Origin: UBA2166 sp964463965
GTDB lineage: Bacteria > Nitrospirota > Nitrospiria > Nitrospirales > UBA2166
Length of the DNA stretch: 64,000 bases
NCBI GenBank assembly: GCA_964463965.1
Contig: CAYXED010000001.1
Location: 248,001-312,000, forward strand
Direction of reading: 5' to 3'
The position numbers and the translations under genes are program-made. Positions within the stretch are counted from its first letter, which is position 1; the number at the start of each line of letters is the position of its first letter. Shown piece after piece: positions 43,454 to 51,952 of this stretch. The notes below the pieces were generated by a model. That model saw only the letters and a program-made list of their open reading frames with translations. It was not told the origin of the DNA and searched no databases.

Positions 43454-44343
43454 TAGCGTGAAAAACGCTCACTCGTTTCACTTGCGGCAGCATCTAAGAC
43501 AAAACATGTTTTACTCTTCTCATTTGAAGGTACTATGTCTAACAGAACAATAACTTCCTCAAGCTTTGAAAAATCGGCATAAGGTCTAAGAGTAGCAGAT
43601 TTAAACGGTGCGGCTTCTTTATTCTGTATTTGCTTAACAGTTCCAACGATCATCCCCTTTGGGAACCGGTCATCAAGCCCAGATGTGATAACAACATCAC
43701 CTGTTTTTAATAGTGATAATGGAGGAAGATATTTCATTATGACTTCCCCATTATCGCTACCTTGGATAATGCCCTCATCACGCGTACGCTGTACTAAGCC
43801 AGTCACCACACTATCCCGGTCAAGAATTAGTTGAACGATGGAGAAAGTACGGTATACCTTAAATACTCGTCCTACCACCCCTGAAGGAGTGATGACACCG
43901 AGCCCCGGAATGATGCCATCTTGTTCTCCTTTTGTAATAACTAAACTTTGGTACCAATTAGTTGGGTTTCGTCCAATCACCTCTGACACTATAGTTGAAT
44001 ACGGACAACGTTGTTTGAAATCAAAAAGTTTCTGATAACGGTCTACTGCCACTTCAAACTCTTTTAATAGGTTTTGTTCCAGATTCAAACGTAGAACTTC
44101 TTCTCTTAATTTCTGATTATCAGTGCGAAGATCGATGAGGCCTTGCACATCCGACCACACATCCATGGCTTTCTGATTGAAAAACGCTGCAATATTTAAA
44201 GGGACTTGCACAACCTCAACGGTTAATGAAGAAAGCAGTCTAAGCGGTGTCTCAAAAGAAGACGGAAAAAGAACGAGTGCTATGAGGAGAAAAATTAGGC
44301 AAACTTGCCAGACCTGCTTTACTCTCGAGCGAGAACGTCGCAT
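43453..44343 (-). CDS. mreC: MreC, rod-shape periplasmic scaffold
   Basis: 296 residues. An N-terminal membrane anchor (VWQVCLIFLLIALVLFP, about residues 11-30) and a short coiled coil (LIDLRTDNQKLREEVLRLNLEQNLLKE region, residues 86-113) precede two beta-rich domains. Motifs include SEVIGRNPTNWYQSLVITKGEQDGI (spanning about 133-157), LILDRDS and VITSGLDDRFPKGMIVGTV. MreC scaffolds PBP2 and RodA. A short Ser/Glu-rich tail ends the protein. It lies 144 bases downstream of mreB. Confidence 0.93.
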   Translation of the reverse strand: MRRSRSRVKQVWQVCLIFLLIALVLFPSSFETPLRLLSSLTVEVVQVPLNIAAFFNQKAMDVWSDVQGLIDLRTDNQKLREEVLRLNLEQNLLKEFEVAVDRYQKLFDFKQRCPYSTIVSEVIGRNPTNWYQSLVITKGEQDGIIPGLGVITPSGVVGRVFKVYRTFSIVQLILDRDSVVTGLVQRTRDEGIIQGSDNGEVIMKYLPPLSLLKTGDVVITSGLDDRFPKGMIVGTVKQIQNKEAAPFKSATLRPYADFSKLEEVIVLLDIVPSNEKSKTCFVLDAAASETSERFSR

Positions 44344-44487
44344 TATCTAGCCCCTATTCAGAATAGAGGAGAATACCTATTCATTATAAAACAAAGCTTT
44401 TGACGGGTTTCTGTCCAAAGACCCAAAGCACGCTGAAGCAAGAATCCAAAAGACGCCGCCTCACCACCTCAGGAAAAATGGACCGCG

Positions 44488-45552
44488 TTAATGATTAATA
44501 GGCATGTCTGAAAGATTATCAATCCGTTTCAAAAGATCAATGTCTTCAAGGACCTTTCCTACCCCATGTACAACGGCAGTAAGTGGATCATCCACGGTAA
44601 TAATTGGAAGTCCAGTCTCTTCCCTCAGGCGTGCATCCAAACCAGCAATCATGGACCCTCCTCCAGCCAGAACAATACCGCGGTCAATAATATCCCCTGC
44701 AAGTTCCGGAGGAGTTTTTTCGAGCGATTGCTTAATTGTGTCGATGATAACACTCACAGGCTCAGAAAGGGCTTCGTAGACTTCAGCATCGTCAACAAGT
44801 ACCGTCTTGGGGATTCCAGATACAAGGTCTCTCCCTCTCACATTCAAACTTTTACGCTTCCCTAATGGATAAGCTGAGCCAATCTCTTTCTTTATCTTCT
44901 CTGCCATATGATCACCAATCAAAAGACCATGTTTTCTCCGCATATGATTAATGATCACCTCATCCATACGATCGCCTGCAACTTTTACTGATTCACTATT
45001 GACAATACCTCCAAGAGAAATCACCGCGATATCCGTTGTACCTCCTCCAATATCAACAACCATATTTCCACAAGGCTCAGTTATGGGAAGTCCTGCACCA
45101 ATCGCTGCAGCAACCGGCTCTGGAATCAAATAGACCTCTCGAGCACCAGCAGACTCAGCCGAATCAATGACAGCACGTTGCTCAACTTGAGTAATTCTAG
45201 ATGGGACACCAATAACAATCCTGGGCTGTATTAAAAAGTTTCTCCCATTGGCTTTACGAATGAAATGCCTCAACATCACTTCAGCAGTATTAAAATCACT
45301 GATTACACCATCTTTCATTGGTCGAATAGCTTGAATTGTACCTGGAGTCCTACCAAGCATTCTCTTTGCTTCACTTCCAACAGCCATAGTCCGTTGAGTC
45401 TTCTTTTCAACAGCCACCACTGAAGGTTCGTTAATAACAACCCCCTCTCCGCTTGTGTAAACCAGCGTAGTTGCGGTACCAAGGTCAATTGCCAAATCAG
45501 TGGATGCCCACCCAAAAAAACTCACACTTTTACGCCAGTCAAAAAGCTTCAT
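44488..45552 (-). CDS. mreB: MreB, actin-like rod-shape determinant
   Basis: 354 residues from ATG 45552 (MKLFDWRKSVSFFGW); the frame 20 codons longer is not needed. Actin-fold motifs are phosphate 1 DLAIDLGTATTLVYTSGEG near residue 20, MVVDIGGGTTDIAVISLGG near 165, and GIVLAGGGSMIAGLD near 300. MreB filaments orient the elongasome. It is the first gene of mreB-mreC-mreD-mrdA-rodA. An extended -10 element lies about 60 bases upstream. Confidence 0.96.
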   Translation of the reverse strand: MKLFDWRKSVSFFGWASTDLAIDLGTATTLVYTSGEGVVINEPSVVAVEKKTQRTMAVGSEAKRMLGRTPGTIQAIRPMKDGVISDFNTAEVMLRHFIRKANGRNFLIQPRIVIGVPSRITQVEQRAVIDSAESAGAREVYLIPEPVAAAIGAGLPITEPCGNMVVDIGGGTTDIAVISLGGIVNSESVKVAGDRMDEVIINHMRRKHGLLIGDHMAEKIKKEIGSAYPLGKRKSLNVRGRDLVSGIPKTVLVDDAEVYEALSEPVSVIIDTIKQSLEKTPPELAGDIIDRGIVLAGGGSMIAGLDARLREETGLPIITVDDPLTAVVHGVGKVLEDIDLLKRIDNLSDMPINH

Positions 45553-45610
45553 AAGAAACCTACGCCTGTCAGTGATTTTTAAACATTGGTCTGACCATAT
45601 ATGTGGCCAC

Positions 45611-45619
45611 AATATACCA
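45611..45619 (-). promoter_or_regulatory. Extended -10 promoter of the mreB operon
   Basis: Leftward TGGTATATT (45611-45619): a TGn extension directly before a TATATT hexamer. No good -35 is seen, as expected for extended -10 promoters. Initiation near 45604 would give a leader of about 50 bases before ATG 45552. Confidence 0.4.
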
Positions 45620-45840
45620 AAACCCTTACTAAGTACACACTTACAAGGACTCTATGTTGCAAACATGGGCATACATAGGCTTGAGGTATGTATACTTATT
45701 TAAGATGATATGTCTTCGTAAGTCAGTAACTGCTGTAAGAATTCTGTCCATTGCGTTTTCGAACACACGTAGCCTACAATGGCATGGGCGACAACTAATT
45801 AAAATAAGCCTGTCCAAGGCTGCCAGGAGGAAACGATACA

Positions 45841-46542
45841 ATGATTAAGCTTATTCGAGAAGGCGCAATGCAACAAAAGTGGCTATTTCGAACGTTGATG
45901 ATTGTAATTGCAGTGACATTTACAGTTGGAATGGGTTGGTGGGGCTTTGGAGAGTCTGCAGCTGATATCCGAGATGCTGTTATCGTAGCTGGGGACAACG
46001 CTGTTACGCTCAATGAGTACCGCCGTGCATACCGGAACGCTCACCGACAATATCGACAAATCAGCCAAGATGTAAAAGAGGAAACTGTACAGCAATTGGT
46101 AATTAATGCCTTGCTTGAAAATGCACTCTGGCTTCACGCTGCAAAAAAATTTGGTATTACTGCAACTGACAAGGAACTTCAGAAATTAATTACATCAACA
46201 GAAATGTTTCATACGAATGGGAGTTTTGACTCCCGCCGATACCAGCAGGTGCTCCGCAGCAACTACATCACTGCCCAAGAATTTGAAGCTGAGCAAGTGA
46301 ATGAAATACTCAGACAAAAAGCGAAAGCTGTCGTTCGAGAATCCACCATTCTTACAACGAGAGAAATGGATATTGTTCGCGCGATTAAACTCCCTGAAGA
46401 AAAGGTGAAACCTGATGACACCCCGACTCCGGAGCAAATGCTCTTAACCGCCCTGTTTCGAAAACAACAACGCGCTGTGCTTGCATTCCAAGAGTCAATG
46501 AAAGCGGAAGCCGAAATTACAATTCGCCACGAGCTTCTCTAG
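45841..46542 (+). CDS. SurA N-terminal-domain protein (PpiD-like chaperone without PPIase domain)
   Basis: 233 residues. It has an N-terminal membrane helix (LFRTLMIVIAVTFTVGMGWWGF, residues about 15-37) and the SurA_N/PpiD-type helical domain: ITLNEYRRAYRN-like segment (AVTLNEYRRAYRNAHRQYRQ), then LLENALWLHAAKKFGITATDKELQKLI and FDSRRYQQVLRSNYITAQEFE. The parvulin PPIase domain normally following is absent; the protein ends after a helix (FQESMKAEAEITIRHELL). It is likely a membrane-anchored periplasmic chaperone for secreted proteins. AGGAGG (45827-45833 region) precedes the ATG. It is monocistronic and divergent from mreB. Confidence 0.82.
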   Translation: MIKLIREGAMQQKWLFRTLMIVIAVTFTVGMGWWGFGESAADIRDAVIVAGDNAVTLNEYRRAYRNAHRQYRQISQDVKEETVQQLVINALLENALWLHAAKKFGITATDKELQKLITSTEMFHTNGSFDSRRYQQVLRSNYITAQEFEAEQVNEILRQKAKAVVRESTILTTREMDIVRAIKLPEEKVKPDDTPTPEQMLLTALFRKQQRAVLAFQESMKAEAEITIRHELL

Positions 46543-46638
46543 CATACACAAACTTAAAAAAACATGGCGATCCCCTATATAATTGCTACTAAGTAACGGG
46601 GCTGTTCTCTTAAATTTCTGGCTTACGTGGGTGAATAC

Positions 46639-47904
46639 TTATCTTGGAGGAGAAACTTTCGTTCGGGACGTCGCACGTAAGGTATCCAATGAAGATCGAA
46701 TCGCTTGCTGCACGGCCTGATCTGGTTCAATCGCCAAACGGATTTCAAGCGGATCAATAGCCCCTCGATGACGCAGCTTACCAAGGATAGTACTAACTCC
46801 CTGTCGGCGCAAAGTATTGTTGTCGTTTAGCGCCTTAAGAAGTTGGCCTAAACCAATGACATGAATTCTCACAAGTGATTCTTGAACCATCCGACGCACA
46901 CTCTCATCTTGATCATCTAACGCAACAATCAACAAATCTACTGCCTCTGCATACCACGACTTCGCAGCACCACTACGGCCCAAAATCGATGCAGCTTCTG
47001 CTCGAACCGCTGGGTTTTTATCCGTAAACAAGGCTTCCCCCACAACCCCAAAAGCCGGTTGTCCAATCATTACAAGTGCATCAGCGGATGCTTTCCGGAG
47101 CGCACCGTTTTCAGCACGCAGCCCTACCATAAGAGAAGGAGCACTTTTTTCAAGCAAAGCACTCTGACCACGTTCTCCCATCTTGTAAGCAACTTTTACG
47201 AGTGCTTCGGCAGCAAATCTCCGAAGTCCAGAATCAACACCATCATCGGCTACAATCACAGCAAGAGGAGAAAGCGCAGGCTGCCCAATCTGTCCTAAAG
47301 CGGCAATGACCTCCCTTTGAACAGCATCTTCATCCTGAAGAACTGAGATAAGAGGAAGTGCTGCTTGCGCATCTTTCATAATACCTAAAGCTTTTGCAGC
47401 ATTCTTCCTAACCAGTTGATTAGAGTCTTGTAAAGCCCGCACAATGCTTTCGGTTGCTTTGGTATTTCCAATGCGCCCCAGAGATCTTACAGCAGCAGAA
47501 CGGACAGCCTGATGCTTATCCTTGGTAGCAAGAATAAGCTGATCCACAACTACGTCCGATGCGTGACTGCCTAGGGCTACTGCTGCACCAGCCCTCACTC
47601 TCCAATGCTCATCTGACAAAGCCTGAAATAAGACCTCCCTAGCAATTTTGTCCATCTTGCCAAGAACGCGAACGGCTGCCATTCGTAGCACATTGTCCTC
47701 TGATGCTAATAGTCGCGCCAATGAGTGCACAGCCGTAGGACCAAGTTTCACCAAGGTATCCTCGACGTTTTCAAGAGACTCTTCAGAAGCCTCTTGAATC
47801 AAAGTACGCACAACCTCATCCATTGGTCCTGCAGACGCGTATGAAACAGGCCAACTCAACAATCCAATTAGGGCAATTAAAATAAATCTTCGCATCGGTA
47901 TCAT
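46639..47904 (-). CDS. Secreted HEAT-repeat (PBS lyase-like) protein
   Basis: 421 residues. A signal peptide (FILIALIGLLSWPVSYASAG) is followed by about ten to twelve HEAT-like repeats. Typical units are VLRMAAVRVLGKMDKIA, HWRVRAGAAVALGSHAS, HQAVRSAAVRSLGRIGN and NQLVRKNAAKALGIMKD. Such alpha-solenoids are protein-interaction scaffolds, and no catalytic residues are apparent. The ATG overlaps the upstream SCO1-like stop (ATGA), so the two exported proteins are probably co-expressed. The partner is unknown. Confidence 0.85.
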   Translation of the reverse strand: MIPMRRFILIALIGLLSWPVSYASAGPMDEVVRTLIQEASEESLENVEDTLVKLGPTAVHSLARLLASEDNVLRMAAVRVLGKMDKIAREVLFQALSDEHWRVRAGAAVALGSHASDVVVDQLILATKDKHQAVRSAAVRSLGRIGNTKATESIVRALQDSNQLVRKNAAKALGIMKDAQAALPLISVLQDEDAVQREVIAALGQIGQPALSPLAVIVADDGVDSGLRRFAAEALVKVAYKMGERGQSALLEKSAPSLMVGLRAENGALRKASADALVMIGQPAFGVVGEALFTDKNPAVRAEAASILGRSGAAKSWYAEAVDLLIVALDDQDESVRRMVQESLVRIHVIGLGQLLKALNDNNTLRRQGVSTILGKLRHRGAIDPLEIRLAIEPDQAVQQAIRSSLDTLRATSRTKVSPPR

Positions 47905-48530
47905 CCCGAAAAAAACTTTTCGAGCTCCTTCCGCAAAGTATGAGGTGGAGGAAGACTAACAAGTCGAGTCCACTGATTTCGCCTTCCATCCCATATCACC
48001 ACACCAGGAGAGTGGTCGTCGACAGCAACATTATAAAAACCAAACCCTCCAAGCAGTGGCGTAATCGCACGCGGCGAACCCGTCAGAAAGGTCCATTGAG
48101 GGAAGGTTGCACCTTGAGCCTGCATAAAACTTCTCAACCTCGCAGGATTATCACGTTTTGGATCAATCGAGATAGAAATCATTTGAAAATCACGGCTTCC
48201 CATCAACTGCCTCAATTGAAGAAAGTTTGCCGTAGTCAAAGGGCATACATTAGTACAAGAGGTATAAATGAAATTTATAATTGAAAGCCTGTCATCCAAA
48301 AGATCTTGAAACCGAATGTGGTCACCCTCGTGAGTAGTCAGCATTACATCAGGGAGTTCTGGAACTATCTCAGCTTCAATCAAAGGTAGAGATTTACCTT
48401 GTTCCGTTAGAACATGTCCATCATGACTAGAGTGTCCATACACAATACCAATCCAGAGAATAAGCGAGGCAAGATAGATATAGCTCACTCTATAAATAGA
48501 TGAAAGCGCAGTAAAATTTGTATTTTTCAT
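47901..48530 (-). CDS. SCO1/SenC-type copper chaperone or thioredoxin-like protein
   Basis: 209 residues from ATG 48530, chosen because it puts the membrane anchor (SYIYLASLILWIGIVYG) at the N-terminus; a frame 33 codons longer is open. The thioredoxin-like domain has the copper-binding CxxxC in YTSCTNVCPLTTANF near residue 98 and a His in VDDHSPGVVIWDG near 175, the three ligands of SCO proteins. SCO proteins metallate cytochrome oxidase CuA. No oxidase genes are in the window. It is coupled to the HEAT-repeat gene downstream. Confidence 0.88.
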   Translation of the reverse strand: MKNTNFTALSSIYRVSYIYLASLILWIGIVYGHSSHDGHVLTEQGKSLPLIEAEIVPELPDVMLTTHEGDHIRFQDLLDDRLSIINFIYTSCTNVCPLTTANFLQLRQLMGSRDFQMISISIDPKRDNPARLRSFMQAQGATFPQWTFLTGSPRAITPLLGGFGFYNVAVDDHSPGVVIWDGRRNQWTRLVSLPPPHTLRKELEKFFSG

Positions 48531-48644
48531 GATGACATAGTATCGTGTGTTTCCTGTATCAATCAAGATAGCTTCATCAATGCTGAATGACTTATTATAC
48601 GATTCTATGATAGCTTTTTGAAGGTACATACCCCTAAAATTTTA

Positions 48645-49424
48645 ATGTTGGAAATTTTTTTTCTAAATCTCTCCCGACTGCGTACTCTTTTGCTATGCCT
48701 TTTAGCCATTACTTATGGGTGTGGTGATGCGGGAAACATCGACATTGCCCCACGTATATCAGGCACTACAGCAACAGTTGCAGTTTCTAGCTCACCAGAC
48801 GAACCGCTCTCCCCAAACCCAGTAGAACAACCAACATCAACCCCCACTGTAGAAGTAGTACCTCAAAATGCAACTACCCTACAGGGGGCTCCTGAAAACA
48901 GCATCATTAACGAGATTTTTCCAGAGACATCACAAATTGAACTCTTTAACCGAGCCTCCACCCCAATTGACATCAGTGGATTTTGGTTATGTCACACGAC
49001 TCCAGGCCTGATCTATGCTCGCATACCAGATAACACCGTGATCGAACCTGAGGGGTTCTTAATTGTAAATTGGGGACTGGATGGAAACAATTCTGAAAAT
49101 GAAATCTTTACTTTTCCTGCTGTTCCAATACCACTCAATATTGAACATGGCGAATTTGGATTCTATAAATCTTTTGGATTTGCAGAGGACAACTTTGCAG
49201 ATAGCAATCTACTACTAGACTATGTTCAGTGGGGAGAAGCTGATCATTTTCGACAAGGCGTAGCCGTTGGAGCGAATATATGGCCAGAAAATGCTTTTGT
49301 TCCTTCGCCTCCTCCAGGACAATCTCTTGCGTTTACTGGTCTTGCGGGTCCAGGGACCGGCAACACTCCTGACGCATGGATGCACACCACCCCTACAATT
49401 GGAACTACCAATGTCGCACCTTAA
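48645..49424 (+). CDS. Lamin-tail-domain lipoprotein, copy 1
   Basis: 259 residues from ATG 48645 (TTG 48618 is an in-frame alternative). A signal peptide ends in the lipobox AITYGC. A Ser/Thr/Pro linker of about 60 residues follows, then a lamin-tail (LTD) beta-sandwich: INEIFPETSQIELFNRAS, ISGFWLCHTTP, IPDNTVIEPEGFLIVNWG, and a C-terminal PDAW tail. LTD domains occur on many secreted or surface proteins and are thought to mediate adhesion or DNA/protein binding. The next gene is a close duplicate. There is no catalytic motif. The function is unknown. Confidence 0.8.
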   Translation: MLEIFFLNLSRLRTLLLCLLAITYGCGDAGNIDIAPRISGTTATVAVSSSPDEPLSPNPVEQPTSTPTVEVVPQNATTLQGAPENSIINEIFPETSQIELFNRASTPIDISGFWLCHTTPGLIYARIPDNTVIEPEGFLIVNWGLDGNNSENEIFTFPAVPIPLNIEHGEFGFYKSFGFAEDNFADSNLLLDYVQWGEADHFRQGVAVGANIWPENAFVPSPPPGQSLAFTGLAGPGTGNTPDAWMHTTPTIGTTNVAP

Positions 49425-49453
49425 CCGCAGCAACTATAGAAAGGAAATATCCC

Positions 49454-50197
49454 ATGGCTAGTATTTTCTCTAGAATATCAGTGAGGGAAGCTTCTTTTTT
49501 AAATCCCTCCCGACTATGTGCCCTTTTGTTATGCCTTTTTGCTGTAGCTTATGGGTGCGGTGATGGAGGTGATGGCGGTAATACAGAAAACATTGACAGC
49601 GCCCTACCTATATCAGGAGCTACAACAGCAGTTGAACAACCAACATCCGCCACCACGGCAGAAGTCCCACGACCCAGTATCATTAACGAGATTTTTCCGG
49701 AAACATCACAAATTGAACTCTTTAACCGGACCTCCAGCCCCATCGACGTCAGTGGATTTTGGGTCTGTCACACGACACCAGAACCTCTCTATGCCCGCAT
49801 ACCAGACAACACTGTGATCGAACCTGGAAACTTCTTAATTGTAAATTGGGGATCGGATGGAAACAATTCTGAAAATGAAATCTTCTTTCCTGCTCTTCCA
49901 CTACCACTCAATGTTGAACATGGCGAATTTGGACTCTACAAATCTTTTGAGTTTTTTCCAGACAATTTTGCAGATAGTAACCTACTACTAGACTATGTTC
50001 AGTGGGGAGAGGCTAATCATCTTCGACAAGGCGTAGCCGTTGGAGCAAATCTATGGCCAGCAAATGCTTTTGTCTCTTCGCCTTCCCCGGGACAATCTCT
50101 TTCATTCACTGGTGTTGCGGGTCCAGGGACCGGCAACACTCCCGACGCATGGACACACACCACTCCTACGATTGGACTTACCAACGAAGTCCCTTAA
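49454..50197 (+). CDS. Lamin-tail-domain lipoprotein, copy 2
   Basis: 247 residues from ATG 49454, with AAAGGA upstream; the frame opening at 49376 lies inside copy 1 and is not used. The lipobox is AVAYGC, followed by Asp/Gly residues. The linker is about 25 residues shorter than in copy 1, but the LTD domain is nearly identical (INEIFPETSQIELFNRTS, ISEN-like and DNFADSNLLLDYVQWGEA segments shared). High similarity continues at DNA level through the signal-peptide region, indicating tandem duplication. The 14-bp inverted repeat at 50211-50252 follows the stop. Confidence 0.82.
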   Translation: MASIFSRISVREASFLNPSRLCALLLCLFAVAYGCGDGGDGGNTENIDSALPISGATTAVEQPTSATTAEVPRPSIINEIFPETSQIELFNRTSSPIDVSGFWVCHTTPEPLYARIPDNTVIEPGNFLIVNWGSDGNNSENEIFFPALPLPLNVEHGEFGLYKSFEFFPDNFADSNLLLDYVQWGEANHLRQGVAVGANLWPANAFVSSPSPGQSLSFTGVAGPGTGNTPDAWTHTTPTIGLTNEVP

Positions 50198-50210
50198 TTA
50201 AAAATACTTG

Positions 50211-50252
50211 ATACTGGTCGTGGTAGCTTCAATTGGTCACCACGACCAGTAT
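50211..50252. repeat. 14-bp perfect inverted repeat (possible terminator)
   Basis: ATACTGGTCGTGGT (50211-50224) and its exact complement ACCACGACCAGTAT (50239-50252), with a 14-base loop. It starts 13 bases after the stop of the second lamin-tail gene and ends 20 bases before the M24 peptidase start. There is no T-tract on the + strand. It may terminate or attenuate read-through, or be an operator. Confidence 0.6.
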
Positions 50253-50271
50253 AGAGAAAGAGAGTTAATAC

Positions 50272-51399
50272 ATGCCCAACACTGCCACACTCATGATTGC
50301 TGCAAGTGAGGTTGACGCAAACCTCTACTATGCGACAAGGTTTCTTGCACCAGACCCCTTTATTTTCATTCAAGTTGCAGCCACAAAGATTCTTGTAATG
50401 AGTGACCTCGAAGTAGATCGTGCACGAGCTACTGCAACTGTCACGACAGTACTTTCCTACTCAGAATACGAAGAAAAAACAAAAGCCAAAGGTATTGCGT
50501 CACCTCGCATGCATGATGTCATACATTTTGTTCTACAATCCTATGATGTCACGCATATTACCGTTCCAGGGAATTTTGGCCTTCGGCACGCACAAGACCT
50601 TCAGTCACTTGGCTATATAATTGAGCCAAAAGATGAACCGTTCTACCCTCAGCGTCTACTGAAATCAGATGAAGAGATTCAAGCTATTGAAACGACGCAA
50701 CGCGCTACTGAAGAGGCTCTTGAAATTGCCCTGCAAGTAATTCAAGAGTCCAGTATTCGCCACGACATAATCTATTTTGATGGTGTCCCACTCACATCAG
50801 AGAAAATCAAGCAAGTCATCCATATCGCACTTATGGAACGAAACTGCGTTGGGCAACATACAATCATTGCCAGTGGCATCCAAGGCTGTGATCCACACAA
50901 TGAAGGGAGTGGCCCCTTACAAGCCAACACCTCAATTATCATGGACATTTTCCCTCGTTCAAGCACAACACGGTATTTTGCGGATCAAACAAGAACAGTT
51001 GTGAAGGGGCAAGCATCAGACAAATTACGGAAGCTTTATGATACGGTTAAAAACGCGCAACAAGAGGCTGTTAACGCTGTGTGTGATGGCGCCAATGGAA
51101 ACGATATTCATAAGAAAATTTGTAGCCGTTTTGAAGCTGCTGGCTATACCACAGGCCCACACAAAGGACGCATGCAAGGGTTTTTTCACGGCACAGGACA
51201 TGGAGTAGGCCTCGACATTCACGAACCTCCGCGTGTTGGTAAGGCCACAGCAACTTTACAGGCAGGACAAGTCGTAACCATCGAGCCCGGTCTTTACTAT
51301 CCAGATATTGGTGCCGTTCGTATTGAGGACATGGTCTTAGTTACGCAAACAGGTTGTCGTAACCTTACAAAGTTTCCAAAATTTCTTGAAATTCCGTGA
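50272..51399 (+). CDS. M24-family metallopeptidase (Xaa-Pro aminopeptidase-like)
   Basis: 375 residues. An N-terminal creatinase-like domain (about residues 1-140) precedes the pita-bread catalytic domain. The five metal ligands are placed as in the family: Asp in IIMDIFPRS and Asp in YFADQTRTVV near residues 225-240, His in HGTGHGVGLDIHEPP near 306, Glu in VTIEPGLYYP near 340 and Glu in VRIEDMVLVT near 355. It removes N-terminal residues preceding proline or acts as a dipeptidase. It is followed 14 bases later by archease, perhaps by chance. Confidence 0.88.
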   Translation: MPNTATLMIAASEVDANLYYATRFLAPDPFIFIQVAATKILVMSDLEVDRARATATVTTVLSYSEYEEKTKAKGIASPRMHDVIHFVLQSYDVTHITVPGNFGLRHAQDLQSLGYIIEPKDEPFYPQRLLKSDEEIQAIETTQRATEEALEIALQVIQESSIRHDIIYFDGVPLTSEKIKQVIHIALMERNCVGQHTIIASGIQGCDPHNEGSGPLQANTSIIMDIFPRSSTTRYFADQTRTVVKGQASDKLRKLYDTVKNAQQEAVNAVCDGANGNDIHKKICSRFEAAGYTTGPHKGRMQGFFHGTGHGVGLDIHEPPRVGKATATLQAGQVVTIEPGLYYPDIGAVRIEDMVLVTQTGCRNLTKFPKFLEIP

Positions 51400-51413
51400 A
51401 ACTGCCTTGTTAA

Positions 51414-51848
51414 ATGAATCCAGTCAGGACACACCGATTTCTCGACGATATCGCTCTTGCAGACATTGCATTTGAAGCTCGAGGAAAAACGCCTATAGAT
51501 CTTATCCTGGCGGTAGCTGATGCGTTAATTGCAACCATGGCTACCCCTTCAAGTATTAAACCTCGATTTGAACTATCCATTGAACTCGACGCCTCAGACC
51601 TACCAGAACTGGTGTTTGTATGGCTTTCAGAAATTATTTTCCTCAAGGATGCCGAATCAATGGTCTTTTGTGAGACAAGCGTTACAATTCAAGAAGGTCC
51701 GCCTTGGAAGCTAACAGGCCACATTCGTGGAGATACCCCCCGCATAGGGCAACTACTTGGGAATGACGTGAAGGCAGTGACAAAGCACATGTATAGTGTG
51801 TCATATGACCAAAACGAATGGATTGCACAAGTTGTATTGGATGTGTAG
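51414..51848 (+). CDS. Archease-family protein (RtcB activator)
   Basis: 144 residues of the SHS2/archease fold. The N-terminal HRFLDDIALADIAFEARGKTPIDLI matches the family start (normally H-x(5)D-x-x-H/A). The core LSIELDASDLPELVFVWLSEIIFLKDAE and the C-terminal VKAVTKHMYSVSYDQNEWIAQVVLDV, with a conserved KA(V/I)TYH-like segment and final acidic Asp, are recognisable. Archease speeds RtcB guanylylation and turnover. The rtcB gene is the next gene, 104 bases downstream, which strongly supports the assignment. Confidence 0.85.
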   Translation: MNPVRTHRFLDDIALADIAFEARGKTPIDLILAVADALIATMATPSSIKPRFELSIELDASDLPELVFVWLSEIIFLKDAESMVFCETSVTIQEGPPWKLTGHIRGDTPRIGQLLGNDVKAVTKHMYSVSYDQNEWIAQVVLDV

Positions 51849-51899
51849 AGTCCCAAAAACAGATAGTTGCCCTTGACCCATAGCTACTAAATACAAACA

Positions 51900-51915
51900 G
51901 AAAGTAATTACTTTC
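51900..51915. promoter_or_regulatory. 16-bp perfect palindrome upstream of rtcB
   Basis: GAAAGTAA TTACTTTC, exactly self-complementary with no spacer. It lies 37 bases before the rtcB start and 51 bases after the archease stop. The geometry suits a dimeric regulator. No convincing sigma-70 or sigma-54 promoter accompanies it; a TTGACC at 51873-51878 lacks a partner -10. Confidence 0.45.
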
Positions 51916-51952
51916 ATCTCACCTGAATACCACATATTACTACCTTAACAGC

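Noticed and set aside
45641..45848. Short open frames on both strands in the mreB-SurA gap
   Set aside because: Mutually overlapping, no homology-like features, and the region is needed for divergent promoters.
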